A stretch of DNA of 64,000 bases from Acidobacteriota bacterium. GTDB lineage: Bacteria; Acidobacteriota; Thermoanaerobaculia; Multivoradales; J023. Below are positions 32,910-41,514 of this stretch, one piece after another. Each line of letters starts with the position of its first letter. The stretch's first letter is position 1. Below the pieces are notes generated by a model. The model searched no databases, was not told where the DNA came from, and saw only the letters and a program-made list of their open reading frames with translations. Location of the stretch: assembly GCA_029263315.1 (NCBI GenBank), contig JAJCXR010000047.1, forward strand, positions 62,001 through 126,000. Direction: 5' to 3'. Made by a program: the position numbers and the translations under genes.

Positions 32910-35621
32910 TCAGGGGCCGTCTTCTAGGAATCCCTCCTGCATCAGCTGGGAAAAGGACGCCGGGTCCTTGACCCCGAGCAGCCGCATCACCATCGAGCTC
33001 AAGGCATCCCCCTCGCTGGAGGCAGCCAAGGTGATGCGGTCGACATCGCCGTAAGCGAAACCCAGGGTGGGACGGCGATTGACCTTGAGGTTGTCGAGGG
33101 TCTGCTGTTGCTCGTCGTTCAGCTGCCCTTGAGCCAGGCGCTCGGCCACCGTCTGTAGGACGCTCGATAGATCTTGGTAGATCAGAGCCGAGAAGTTGTT
33201 ACGGCCGTCGGCCGGTAGCAAGCGGGTGAATTGTGGCGCGTCGACGATCGAGTAGCCGGAGGCTTGGAAGCGCAAGGCGCGATCCAACAGGGCGCTGTTG
33301 GGGGCCGCCACCAGGTACCCTTCGGCGAAGGTGTACTCGATGGACTGACCGACCGCTTGCAGACGGTAGGTGACCCGATCCCCAGACCGTTGGCTGCTGA
33401 GGACAATCGGCCCGTGCTCCCCTGCCTCGCCATCTCCCGTCTCCAGGCGAGTATTGGCCTCCGCCACCGCCTGCTCGATGGCGAATTGGAGCCTCGCCGA
33501 ATCGTAGACCTCGAGGATCACCTTCCACGCCGGGGTGGGCAGCAAAGGGCCATCCAGGGCGATGGTCAGCTCGCCGCCGAGGGCCCCGAAGAGATCATCC
33601 CGCAGGTCGAGGCCGTGCTCGGCGCGGAAGAGCTGGACGAACTGGTCGAAATCGTCATCCAGGGCGCCGAAATGGTCGAGGTCGTCGAACATCTCGACGG
33701 GATCACGGAAGACCACCGAGGCCACCAGCTTGGCTTCCGGCGACACGAAGTCCAGGGAGCCCATGGGGGCCGGAGCCGCCAGCCAGGAGGCGATACCTTG
33801 ACGGGCACCGCTGAAGCCCAGGGACATGGAGTAATGGGTCATCGACTCGATCCGCTTCTGCTCCACCAGCAGGTGACGCACCCGATCGATCCCGAGGCGG
33901 GCGGCCAAGGCGCCGTGCGCCGGGTCCGCTTCGCTGTCGTTTTCCTGCACGACGTGCTCCACCACCTGCTCGAGATTCACCGCCACCAAGATCTCGGTGC
34001 CGGACTCATAGAGGGCGGCAATATCTTGGTAGAAATCCGTTGTGGTGAAGGGATTGGCAGCGCCGTCCAGGTAGATGGCGGCGACGGTGCTCAAGGCGTT
34101 GGCGTCGAGGGTGGCGACCATCAGGGCGTCATCCAACCATACGAAGATGCTCTCTCCCTCGCCGGTCGGCGGTTGGCGTGGATCCTCCACCCAAACCAAA
34201 CCGGCGTCGATGTCTTGGCCGATATGACCGCTGGCATCGGCGATCTGACGTTCGATGAAGTCCCGCAGCGCCGCCGCGTCGACCACCTCGGCCATCAGCA
34301 AGGGGCCCTTGAAATCATCGTCGTCGGGGAACGTGCCGCTGACCACCATCTCGTCCCCCAAATACTCACCGACCTCGGCGAAGCGACCGATGAGGTCGTC
34401 GACCATCGGCTCGAGCTCGTTGCCGGCATCCGTACGCCACCATTCGGCCAGGGCCGGATTTTCCGCCAAGTGCTCTTCGACGACACGGTGGGTCTCGCTG
34501 ACGGTATCGCTCAGATTCGGCAGGGCGGCATAGAACACGGTGTTCTCAGGCACCAAGCGCAACAGATGGCTGTCGTAGCGCAGCTCCGGGAAGGGCACCG
34601 TGGCGCGGATCTCGCGGCGCAGGGTGTCGAGATCCTCCAGCATCTCGAGATAGGTGTCGATGTCCTGGCTCCAGGACAGCTCCTCGCCGATGGGTATCAG
34701 ACCGAGGTGCGTTTGGGTGGCCAGCTGCTCACCCGGGGTCAGCACCTCTTCCTGGTCCGAATAGTTGACCTTGACCTCGCCCTCGATGACCGAGACGCGG
34801 GAGCCCTTGGTGCCGTGGTTGACCGAGAAAATGGTGCCGGTCACCGACACCAGGCAGTCGTCCGTCGCCACATAGAGGTGGCGGTCCCGCTGTTGGGCGG
34901 CCTGCACGATGACGTTGCCACGCTCGAGCTGCACGGTGGTGCCACGCCGGCTCTCTTCGATGGAGACCTGGGAACGGGCGCTCAGCTCGACGAGGGAGCC
35001 GTCCTGCAGGCGGAGGACGGCGCCGTGGTTACGACCGGTGCGGACGCTCTGGCCTTCCAACAGGGTGTCGTTGACGCTCAAGGGAACGTGGGCGGCGGCG
35101 GCGACTCGGAAGAGCCCACCCTCGGAGGAATGGACGGTGGCGCTCTGGCCTTGCCCGAAGGGCATCATCTCGCGGATGAGGTACTGGCTGACTCCGACCG
35201 CCGCGATCAACGCCGCGGCGATGGCCCAGCGGCTAAAGCTGTAGGAAGGGGTCGCCGGCTGGGGCGCCCGTCGGGCAGGCACCTTCGGTGTGCCGCCTTG
35301 GCGCGCCGTCTTGAGGGCCCGACGGCAGGGCACGCATTCGCCGGTGTGGTCCTCGAATAGCATGCGTCGGGCTTCCGGCAGGCCGCCGGTCAAGAAGGCG
35401 GGGATCAACGCTTGGTAGTCGTCACAGCCGTCGATGGAGCGCACCTCGGCGGCTGCGGCGGCGGTGTCGACATCGCTGGCCGAGAGGCGCTGCCAGACCC
35501 GACCGGCGGCGGCCTCGGTGACCGCTGCCGACGGTTCGGTGGTGGCGATTTGCTCGAGGGTTTCGTCGAGCAGAGCATCGATATTCGAGGTCCGTTCGGA
35601 ACCTAGTGAGTGCTCAGACAT
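32910..35621 (-). CDS. Large FecR-domain protein with anti-sigma zinc-finger motif
   Basis: A 903-aa protein with four parts: a cytoplasmic N-terminus with an anti-sigma HxxxCxxC motif (His92, Cys96, Cys99); one membrane helix (about 131-148); a periplasmic FecR-like beta domain (about 165-290, with VSIEESRRGTTVQLERGNV cut from its core); and a 600-residue periplasmic region that resembles DUF3352-type repeated domains (LRLVPENTVFYAALPNLSD). The gene starts 1 base after the stop of an ECF sigma factor, so the N-terminus should hold that sigma factor. Known FecR/anti-sigma proteins are about 200-400 aa; this one carries a very large sensory or structural ectodomain. The ligand is unknown. Confidence 0.82.
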   Translation of the reverse strand: MSEHSLGSERTSNIDALLDETLEQIATTEPSAAVTEAAAGRVWQRLSASDVDTAAAAAEVRSIDGCDDYQALIPAFLTGGLPEARRMLFEDHTGECVPCRRALKTARQGGTPKVPARRAPQPATPSYSFSRWAIAAALIAAVGVSQYLIREMMPFGQGQSATVHSSEGGLFRVAAAAHVPLSVNDTLLEGQSVRTGRNHGAVLRLQDGSLVELSARSQVSIEESRRGTTVQLERGNVIVQAAQQRDRHLYVATDDCLVSVTGTIFSVNHGTKGSRVSVIEGEVKVNYSDQEEVLTPGEQLATQTHLGLIPIGEELSWSQDIDTYLEMLEDLDTLRREIRATVPFPELRYDSHLLRLVPENTVFYAALPNLSDTVSETHRVVEEHLAENPALAEWWRTDAGNELEPMVDDLIGRFAEVGEYLGDEMVVSGTFPDDDDFKGPLLMAEVVDAAALRDFIERQIADASGHIGQDIDAGLVWVEDPRQPPTGEGESIFVWLDDALMVATLDANALSTVAAIYLDGAANPFTTTDFYQDIAALYESGTEILVAVNLEQVVEHVVQENDSEADPAHGALAARLGIDRVRHLLVEQKRIESMTHYSMSLGFSGARQGIASWLAAPAPMGSLDFVSPEAKLVASVVFRDPVEMFDDLDHFGALDDDFDQFVQLFRAEHGLDLRDDLFGALGGELTIALDGPLLPTPAWKVILEVYDSARLQFAIEQAVAEANTRLETGDGEAGEHGPIVLSSQRSGDRVTYRLQAVGQSIEYTFAEGYLVAAPNSALLDRALRFQASGYSIVDAPQFTRLLPADGRNNFSALIYQDLSSVLQTVAERLAQGQLNDEQQQTLDNLKVNRRPTLGFAYGDVDRITLAASSEGDALSSMVMRLLGVKDPASFSQLMQEGFLEDGP

Positions 35622-35622
35622 C

Positions 35623-36171
35623 TCAGTTTCCTCCTACGAAGGTGGCGAGCTCTTTTTTGATTTGATTGCGGGCCCGATGCACGGCGACGCCGACCGCCGC
35701 TTGGGACATGTCGAGGGCCGAGGCGATCTCTCGATTGGGTATACCCTCGATGAATCGCATGGTGAAGATCTCGGCCCCTTTGGGCGGCAAGGTCAGCAAC
35801 GCCTGACGAAGACCTCGGCGGAGCTCCCGATCCGCCTGTCGGCGCCCGGGGTCGGCTTCCCCTTGGCGGTCGGCCAGGGTGTCGAAATCGTCGAGTTGCA
35901 CGGAAGCGGACCGTGAACGGGTCCGCAGCAAGTCGAGGGAGGCATTGACCGCGGCGCGGCGCAAGTACCCCCCCGCATTGGGCCGCAGATCGAGATTTGG
36001 TTGGCGGCGCAGAAGGCGTAGGAAGATGGTTTGCAAGACATCCTCGGCGTCCTGGGCGCTGCCCGTCACCCGGACGGCGGCGGCGAAGACCATGGAGTAA
36101 TGGCTCTGAAAGATGCGCTCCAGGTCGCTGGACGGACTGGGCAATGGTGCTGCGGGATCAACGGCTGGCAA
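35623..36171 (-). CDS. ECF RNA polymerase sigma factor
   Basis: A 182-aa sigma factor. Region 2 is IFQSHYSMVFAAAVRVTGS followed by AQDAEDVLQTIFLRLL; region 4 is IPNREIASALDMSQAAVGVA. The start is TTG at 36171, supported by GAGGAG 6-7 bases upstream; no ATG lies nearby. Its stop is 1 base from the next gene, the zinc-finger/FecR protein, so sigma and candidate anti-sigma form a classical pair released by an envelope signal. An AT-rich TAATAAATAT stretch upstream (about 36222-36231) may be its own promoter. Confidence 0.92.
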   Translation of the reverse strand: MPAVDPAAPLPSPSSDLERIFQSHYSMVFAAAVRVTGSAQDAEDVLQTIFLRLLRRQPNLDLRPNAGGYLRRAAVNASLDLLRTRSRSASVQLDDFDTLADRQGEADPGRRQADRELRRGLRQALLTLPPKGAEIFTMRFIEGIPNREIASALDMSQAAVGVAVHRARNQIKKELATFVGGN

Positions 36172-36234
36172 GGTGTTCTCCTCTTCGGGTCGTTCTTCAA
36201 CCCACTAACGGTCGCTGGCGATATTTATTACAGC

Positions 36235-37026
36235 TCATCCCCGTTGCAGGATCCGGTCGGCATCTAGAAGCTCCTGCGGCGAGCCAACATGCAAGCGCTC
36301 CCCATGGGTGGGCACGGCGCCGACCCGCTGGTGGTCGACCAAGTGGGCAATGAAGCGGCCGATTTCGTCGATTCCACGACCCGCCGCAAGATAGTCCTCG
36401 ATCATGTCGAGGGCCTCGGGGCGCAAGCCGTAGATCGACGGGCAGGCCCAGCAGGACGGTGGATCTTGCGGTTTCTCATGCAAGCGCAGCACCCGCTGGT
36501 CGTCGTCCAGCTCGAGGACACCGGTACGTCTCAAGCGCTGCCGGTCGGTCTCGTGCAAGGCCAGAACGGTGGTTTCACGGCGTTCCGTCAGCCCTTGCCA
36601 CAGGGGGGCCAGAGAGAAGCGGAAGATGTTGTCACCGGCCGTCACCAAGGCGCCCTCGGCGAGGGCTTCTCTGCCCAGGCGGGCGGCGACGAAGGCGAGG
36701 TCACCGAGGGCCCCCAGGCGGTCGTCGGCGTTGCGGCTGCCGTCGTCGTGCACCCGCAGGCGCTCTTTGCCTAGCCGTGCATTCCAGGCCGTTGCCCAGT
36801 CTGCGAAGGCTGACACGTAGTGATGGTTGGACACCACGTGCAAGTCGCCGAGCCGCGGCAACGGCAGCAGCCGCTCGATCAGATGATCCAGCACCGGTCG
36901 CCCGGCCACGGTGAGCAGAGGTTTCGGTGTGGTGGCGGTGAGAGCCCCCATGCGGGTGCCGTAACCGGCGCACAGCATTATGACGGGGGGCCCTGCCGGA
37001 TGAGACGAAGTGGCTGCAAGGATCAA
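36235..37026 (-). CDS. Sugar-phosphate nucleotidyltransferase-like protein
   Basis: A 263-aa protein with the nucleotidyltransferase N-terminus VIMLCAGYGTRMGALT followed by TPKPLLTVAGRPVLDHLIERLL. Later parts show GDNIFRFSL, where the Asp binds metal, and LHEKP, the sugar-binding segment. These enzymes transfer NMP to sugar phosphates or phosphocholine-like substrates. The start is TTG at 37026 with AGGAG 7 bases upstream; an internal ATG at 36978 is the alternative. It is not in an obvious sugar operon. Substrate unknown. Confidence 0.85.
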   Translation of the reverse strand: MILAATSSHPAGPPVIMLCAGYGTRMGALTATTPKPLLTVAGRPVLDHLIERLLPLPRLGDLHVVSNHHYVSAFADWATAWNARLGKERLRVHDDGSRNADDRLGALGDLAFVAARLGREALAEGALVTAGDNIFRFSLAPLWQGLTERRETTVLALHETDRQRLRRTGVLELDDDQRVLRLHEKPQDPPSCWACPSIYGLRPEALDMIEDYLAAGRGIDEIGRFIAHLVDHQRVGAVPTHGERLHVGSPQELLDADRILQRG

Positions 37027-37076
37027 AGGCTCAACTCCTGGTCGGTGATCTGGGAGTGGGATATGATCAGGCGGCG

Positions 37077-37337
37077 ATGATTATCGGAATCAACACCGTC
37101 TTCAAGCATGGCGACCGAGAATTCCACCTGCAAGCGGAAGACTTGGGGCTAGAGGCCTCGACGTACGAGGTCCGGGTCTACGACCGCGGCAGTGTGGTGT
37201 GGCAGAAGCGGTTGTCCTATGCCGACCTGTTGCAACAGGGTTTGGGCAAGGTGGAGCAAGACCAGGCTCTACGGAGCAAGATGGAAAAAACCCTCTTGAC
37301 CGTCGAAGCTGCCATCGCCAAGGGCAAGATCGGCTGA
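37077..37337 (+). CDS. Small conserved-looking hypothetical protein
   Basis: An 86-aa acidic/basic mixed protein that I cannot assign to a family. It begins MIIGINTVFKHGDREFHLQ and contains YEVRVYDRGSVVWQKRLSY, the alternating pattern of a small beta-sheet domain, then a helical tail with KMEKTLLTVEAAIAKG. A GTG start at 37056 is possible but has no better ribosome site. It is divergent from the nucleotidyltransferase and convergent with the patatin gene. Confidence 0.55.
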   Translation: MIIGINTVFKHGDREFHLQAEDLGLEASTYEVRVYDRGSVVWQKRLSYADLLQQGLGKVEQDQALRSKMEKTLLTVEAAIAKGKIG

Positions 37338-37348
37338 GCAACGTCCCC

Positions 37349-38515
37349 TCATCCTTGGACCAAACGGGCGATATCTTCGATATTGGCCTCGGCATCGCGT
37401 TCGCCGATGTCCATCAAATGGGCGATGTAGTCGGGCTGGAACATCAACAGGCTCAAGAAATCGGGGCTCTCCGTCTGGTGAGTGCCGAGGCCGCGCAGCA
37501 TGCGGCGAAGGGTCTTGGGTAACTTATCCTCGTAGCGCGCCACCAGGCGTCCCAGATCCTCAGACGGCCTGAGCACAGTGATATCGATCGGCTTGAGACC
37601 TTGGCGCTCCCCTTCCGGTAGGCGGCGTACCACGTCATTGAGCCGCATTAGACGTTCGACATCCTGGTCCAGCACATCGAGAAAAATTGCGTTGAGCAGA
37701 CTGCCAGCGATCTGGGCCGGTGGCGGGTAGGCGGTGATCGCCGAATGGTCGGCTTCCTGGTCGCTACGAGCATAGCGGGTGGAGAGGGCCAAGATGCGGT
37801 CCGCACCCAGGTGTAAGGCGGGGGACAGGGGCGCCGAGAGGCGAATGCCACCGTCACCGTACCACCCGTCCACCAGCTCGACGGCCGGAAAGAGCAGGGG
37901 CAAAGCCGAGGAGGCCATAACGTGCTCGGCGGTCAGGCACGTTTGATGGGCCCGCCGCTCCGGACGTTGCCAAAGGGCGATATCCTGCCCCTGCACCCAG
38001 CTCACGGTTTGGCCGGTGCCATAGTTGACGGTCACCAGGGCGACGGATTTCAGCCAGCCGTCTTCGAGATTCTCGGCGATTCCGGGTATCTGATCGCCGT
38101 CCCCAAGCTCCCGTCGTAGAAGCTGTCGCAGCGGTTCAGTGTCGAGCAAGGCCCGGTTTTGTGGCCCGGCGGTGGCACCCCCGCCGCTGAGACGAAATAA
38201 CCACTTGAGGGAATTCTTGGCCCACCAACGGAGATCGAGACGGAAGATGTCGGCCATCTCGATATTGCTCCAGACCTTGGACAGGTCCTCGGCGGCTTCG
38301 CGTAGGGAACCGGTATGGGCGGCCAAATACGCCGCATTGATGGCCCCCGCTGAGACCCCGGTGATGATGGGAAACCGAAGGTCGGGCAGCAAGCGTCCCA
38401 GGCCGCGCAACAGCCCGACTTGATAGGCCCCACGGGCCCCGCCGCCGGTGAACACCACGGCGACGGTCGAGTCTTTGCTGTCGTTCTTCGTTGACTGACC
38501 GGTATCCGGGTCCAT
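37349..38515 (-). CDS. Patatin-like phospholipase
   Basis: A 388-aa protein. The ATG at 38515 follows GAGAG; a GTG two codons upstream is possible. It has all patatin marks: GGGARG oxyanion loop (24-29), GVSAG nucleophile elbow with Ser55, and DGG with the catalytic Asp in WYGDGGIRLSAP. There is no signal peptide. Patatins hydrolyse phospholipid or neutral-lipid acyl esters; bacterial members serve in membrane turnover, storage lipid degradation or as toxins. The C-terminal 150 residues are helical. Context gives no partner gene. Confidence 0.92.
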   Translation of the reverse strand: MDPDTGQSTKNDSKDSTVAVVFTGGGARGAYQVGLLRGLGRLLPDLRFPIITGVSAGAINAAYLAAHTGSLREAAEDLSKVWSNIEMADIFRLDLRWWAKNSLKWLFRLSGGGATAGPQNRALLDTEPLRQLLRRELGDGDQIPGIAENLEDGWLKSVALVTVNYGTGQTVSWVQGQDIALWQRPERRAHQTCLTAEHVMASSALPLLFPAVELVDGWYGDGGIRLSAPLSPALHLGADRILALSTRYARSDQEADHSAITAYPPPAQIAGSLLNAIFLDVLDQDVERLMRLNDVVRRLPEGERQGLKPIDITVLRPSEDLGRLVARYEDKLPKTLRRMLRGLGTHQTESPDFLSLLMFQPDYIAHLMDIGERDAEANIEDIARLVQG

Positions 38516-38653
38516 AGGCACTCTCGAGTTTAGTGTCGGCCTCTCGCAGCGCGGCGAGACATCGTGACAGACGTCGTTGCGAAGATCTGGCTTGGCCCCC
38601 AGGCCCGTCGAGCTGGCGACGGTGCCTCTTCTGGCATGGGGCCATCTTACCTG

Positions 38654-38671
38654 GCTGACGAGCTGGTCAGC
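38654..38671. promoter_or_regulatory. 18-bp near-palindrome in the patatin/TlpA divergent region
   Basis: GCTGAC and GTCAGC flank GAGCTG, giving an almost perfect dyad in the middle of the 241-base region between two divergent genes. It is a candidate operator; no matching regulator gene is nearby. Confidence 0.35.
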
Positions 38672-38742
38672 TCAAAGAGGCAGGATGACCCGCTGATCAC
38701 CGTCTTTGGGTGCCGCCAGCGACTCGCGCTACCGAGTCGCGC

Positions 38743-38748
38743 TACAAT
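38743..38748 (+). promoter_or_regulatory. TACAAT -10-like element before the TlpA-like gene
   Basis: TACAAT ends 8 bases before the ATG at 38757 and no ribosome site is present, so a leaderless or nearly leaderless mRNA is possible. A repeated TCGCGCTAC (38724-38732 and 38737-38745) overlaps it. No -35 hexamer is convincing. Confidence 0.35.
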
Positions 38749-38756
38749 GCGGCACC

Positions 38757-40184
38757 ATGAAGTACCGCCACCGTCGATCTTCTCCTCCACCGATGATTCT
38801 TCTGGCGGGGTGCCTCGCCCTAGGGTTGGCGTGCAGCGCTCCGACGACTCAAAAGGTGTCGTCGACCACCTCGGAGCCCGCATTCACGGAGCTCGACTTG
38901 GCCGGCACGTGGCGCGCTGTCTTGGAGTCCCCGGGGGGCGAGCTGCCGTTTCTCTTGCGGTTTGCCCTCGAAGGGGGCGCTTTGCCTGCAAAAGCAGGCG
39001 CCGCCGCCGAATCGGGGAGCTGGTCCGCCTGGGTGATCAACGGCGAGGAAGAAGCTCCCACCTCCGGGGTGCATTTTCAGGGGGAATCGGTGGTGGTGGA
39101 TTTCACCTGGTATGACTCGGAGATCACCGCTTCCCGGCAGCCGGACGGTGCCCTGGTCGGCGAGTGGCGACGCACTTCGGCGGAAGGCGCCGAGTCGCGC
39201 CTACCGTTCCGCGCCACACGCCCAGCCGGCCAGCGTTTTGCCCCCTTGGACGAGGAGCCGACGCCAGGCGCGGCGACCTTGCTGAACGTTGCGGGAGCTT
39301 GGAGTGTCGAATTTCGCGAAGTGGGTACGGCGGCGGAGGTGGAACCGGCCCGCGGGGAATTCGAGCAACAGGACGTGGGCGTCCGTGGCACCTTTCTCAC
39401 CCCCACCGGGGACTATCGGTTCCTGGCCGGTGAGTATGCCGATGGGTGGTTGCGACTGTCGACCTTCGATGGCGCCCATGCCTTCTTGTTCGAGGCTCGA
39501 GCCCAGGCCGATGGCAGTCTGGAAGGGGATTTTTGGTCCCGTGATACCTACCACGCCAAGTGGACGGCGCGTCGCGTTTCCGGCGAGGACAACCTGTTAC
39601 CGGACTCCTGGCAGGCCGTCGGTTTGACCAACGATGCGGGCCGTTTCCAATTTTCGTTCGAAGACTTGGATGGACATTTGTTGACCAGCAACGACCGGCG
39701 CTTCAGGGGCAAAGTCGTGCTGGTCAACATCTTTGGCTCCTGGTGTCCCAACTGCAACGACGAAGCGCCACTGCTCGCCGCCTGGCATCGCCGCTACGGC
39801 GAGCGTGGCTTGGAGGTGGTGGGCCTCGCCTACGAGTTCTCCGGTGACGAGACGCGGGATCGGACGATGGTCCGGCGTTTCGCTGAACGCCATGGCATCG
39901 ACTATCCGCTGCTCCTGGCCGGTACCAGCGACAAGACGGCTGCGGCGGCCACCTTGCCGGATTTGACGGCCGTCCTGGCCTATCCGACGACGGTGCTCAT
40001 CGGTCGGGATGGCCGGGTGCGACGTATCCACTCAGGTTTTAGCGGGCCCGGCACCGGCGGCCATTACGACGCCTTGGTCGAAGAGCTGGAGGGTGCCATC
40101 GAAGAGCTGCTCGAGGAAGACGAGTTGCAGCAGGACAGCGTTGTCTCGGAGGTCCCGTCCGGGGACGATCGGGCGTCGGGCTGA
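38757..40184 (+). CDS. TlpA-like thiol-disulfide lipoprotein
   Basis: A 475-aa lipoprotein: signal peptide with lipobox GLAC, two beta-rich repeats of about 120 residues each (LDLAGTWRAVLESPGGELPF and LLNVAGAWSVEFREVGT begin them), and a C-terminal thioredoxin domain of about 150 residues with the active site SWCPNC and cis-Pro in AYPTTVLIG. TlpA/ResA-type proteins reduce or exchange disulfides in the periplasm, for example in cytochrome or envelope-protein maturation. The N-terminal repeats look like a substrate-binding module as in Bacteroidetes TlpA proteins. The ATG lacks a ribosome site. The histidine kinase gene follows after 29 bases. Confidence 0.88.
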   Translation: MKYRHRRSSPPPMILLAGCLALGLACSAPTTQKVSSTTSEPAFTELDLAGTWRAVLESPGGELPFLLRFALEGGALPAKAGAAAESGSWSAWVINGEEEAPTSGVHFQGESVVVDFTWYDSEITASRQPDGALVGEWRRTSAEGAESRLPFRATRPAGQRFAPLDEEPTPGAATLLNVAGAWSVEFREVGTAAEVEPARGEFEQQDVGVRGTFLTPTGDYRFLAGEYADGWLRLSTFDGAHAFLFEARAQADGSLEGDFWSRDTYHAKWTARRVSGEDNLLPDSWQAVGLTNDAGRFQFSFEDLDGHLLTSNDRRFRGKVVLVNIFGSWCPNCNDEAPLLAAWHRRYGERGLEVVGLAYEFSGDETRDRTMVRRFAERHGIDYPLLLAGTSDKTAAAATLPDLTAVLAYPTTVLIGRDGRVRRIHSGFSGPGTGGHYDALVEELEGAIEELLEEDELQQDSVVSEVPSGDDRASG

Positions 40185-40213
40185 GGCTCCGCAATCCTGC
40201 CCGACGAAGCACC

Positions 40214-41398
40214 ATGCATGACGCCAACCAGCAGCAACCTGCCACCGTCGCCTTGCCCCCCTTGGCCCGCCAGGCCTTGAAAGAGCGTCTCGACGCCACG
40301 CCGCGCCACAAACGATGGACGCTGATGGCCCTGTACGTCGTCGTCTGGACGGTCGTCGGCTTGCTCTTCGCCGGGCGCAGCACGGCCTATGCATGGTCTG
40401 GCGAGCAGCCGTTTCCTTGGCTCGAGCTTGTTTCCGGAGTGCTCGATTGGTACCTCTGGGGCCTGCTCTTCCCGCTGATTTGGGAGCTTTGCCAGCGATT
40501 CCCCTTCGAGTCGGGAAAGCTGTTGCTGCGCTTGCCCATCAACCTGGCCAGTGGTTTGGTGATCACCCTGGTCTATCTGCTGCTGCGCTTTGCCAAGCAA
40601 TCGTTGCTGGGACTTGAAGGCAATGGCCCCAACGCCTTCTTCACCGAGCTGCTGTCGGGTATCGAGTACTACCTGTTGGTCTATTTTTCCCTGGTGGCGG
40701 TCATCCACGCGCTGGCCAGCTATAAGAAGCTCCGCGACCGCGAGGTGGACGCGTCGAGGCTCGAAGCGCAATTGGCCCTAGCTCACCTCGAAGTGTTGAA
40801 GACCCAGCTCCATCCGCATTTTCTCTTCAATACACTAAATGCCATCTCGTCACTGATGCATCGCGATGTCGATGCCGCCGACCGTATGATCTCGATGCTC
40901 TCCGACCTGCTGCGCCTTTCCCTCGACAACGACAGCCGTCATCAGGTGAGCTTACGGGAAGAGCTGGAGTTCCTGGACCGCTACCTGGCCATCGAAAAGA
41001 TCCGATTTCGTGATCGCCTGGATGTGGACATCCAAGTGGAAGACAGCTGCTGGGATGCCATGGTGCCACGGCTGATTCTTCAGCCCTTGGTGGAAAACTC
41101 CATTCGCCACGGCATCGCGCTACGCTCCGCGGCCGGCAAGGTGACAATTCGGGCCCAACAGCAAGATGGAGGCCTGGCGATGGCCGTTTGGGACGACGGT
41201 CCGGGTATTCCGCGGGGTCCGGAAGAGGTTCGTTTTGGGGTCGGTTTGAGCAATACCCTGGCACGTCTGCAGCAAACCTATGGCGAAGCGCATCGCTTCG
41301 ATCTGCACAATGTGCCCAGCGGAGGTTTCGAGGTATCCCTGTGGGTGCCATTCGAGGTACCCTCTCGGGCGGCGCCCCGGGAGAATCGAGCGACCTGA
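40214..41398 (+). CDS. LytS/YehU-type sensor histidine kinase
   Basis: A 394-aa membrane kinase. Four hydrophobic segments (about 35-175) form the sensor domain. Next comes the His_kinase phosphoacceptor region LKTQLHPHFLFNTLNAISSL with its conserved His, then a GHKL ATPase with QPLVENSIRHGI (N box), VWDDGPGIP (G1) and GVGLSNTLARL (G2). This family signals to LytTR response regulators, usually encoded next door. No response regulator lies in this neighbourhood, so it is an orphan within the window. Confidence 0.92.
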   Translation: MHDANQQQPATVALPPLARQALKERLDATPRHKRWTLMALYVVVWTVVGLLFAGRSTAYAWSGEQPFPWLELVSGVLDWYLWGLLFPLIWELCQRFPFESGKLLLRLPINLASGLVITLVYLLLRFAKQSLLGLEGNGPNAFFTELLSGIEYYLLVYFSLVAVIHALASYKKLRDREVDASRLEAQLALAHLEVLKTQLHPHFLFNTLNAISSLMHRDVDAADRMISMLSDLLRLSLDNDSRHQVSLREELEFLDRYLAIEKIRFRDRLDVDIQVEDSCWDAMVPRLILQPLVENSIRHGIALRSAAGKVTIRAQQQDGGLAMAVWDDGPGIPRGPEEVRFGVGLSNTLARLQQTYGEAHRFDLHNVPSGGFEVSLWVPFEVPSRAAPRENRAT

Positions 41399-41514
41399 GA
41401 GCTCGACGGGCATGCACGAGCGGGCGGATCTGTGACGCACTACACTAGAATGCTATTGCGTTATCGTTGCGCTTCAAACGACTGAGGGCTTGACGATACG
41501 ATCTGGGCCAGACC

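Noticed and set aside
33231..35360. Long plus-strand open frame (709 codons) opposite the FecR-type gene
   Set aside because: Antisense artefact; the product is Gly/His/Gln-rich with no motif, while the opposite strand encodes clear domains.
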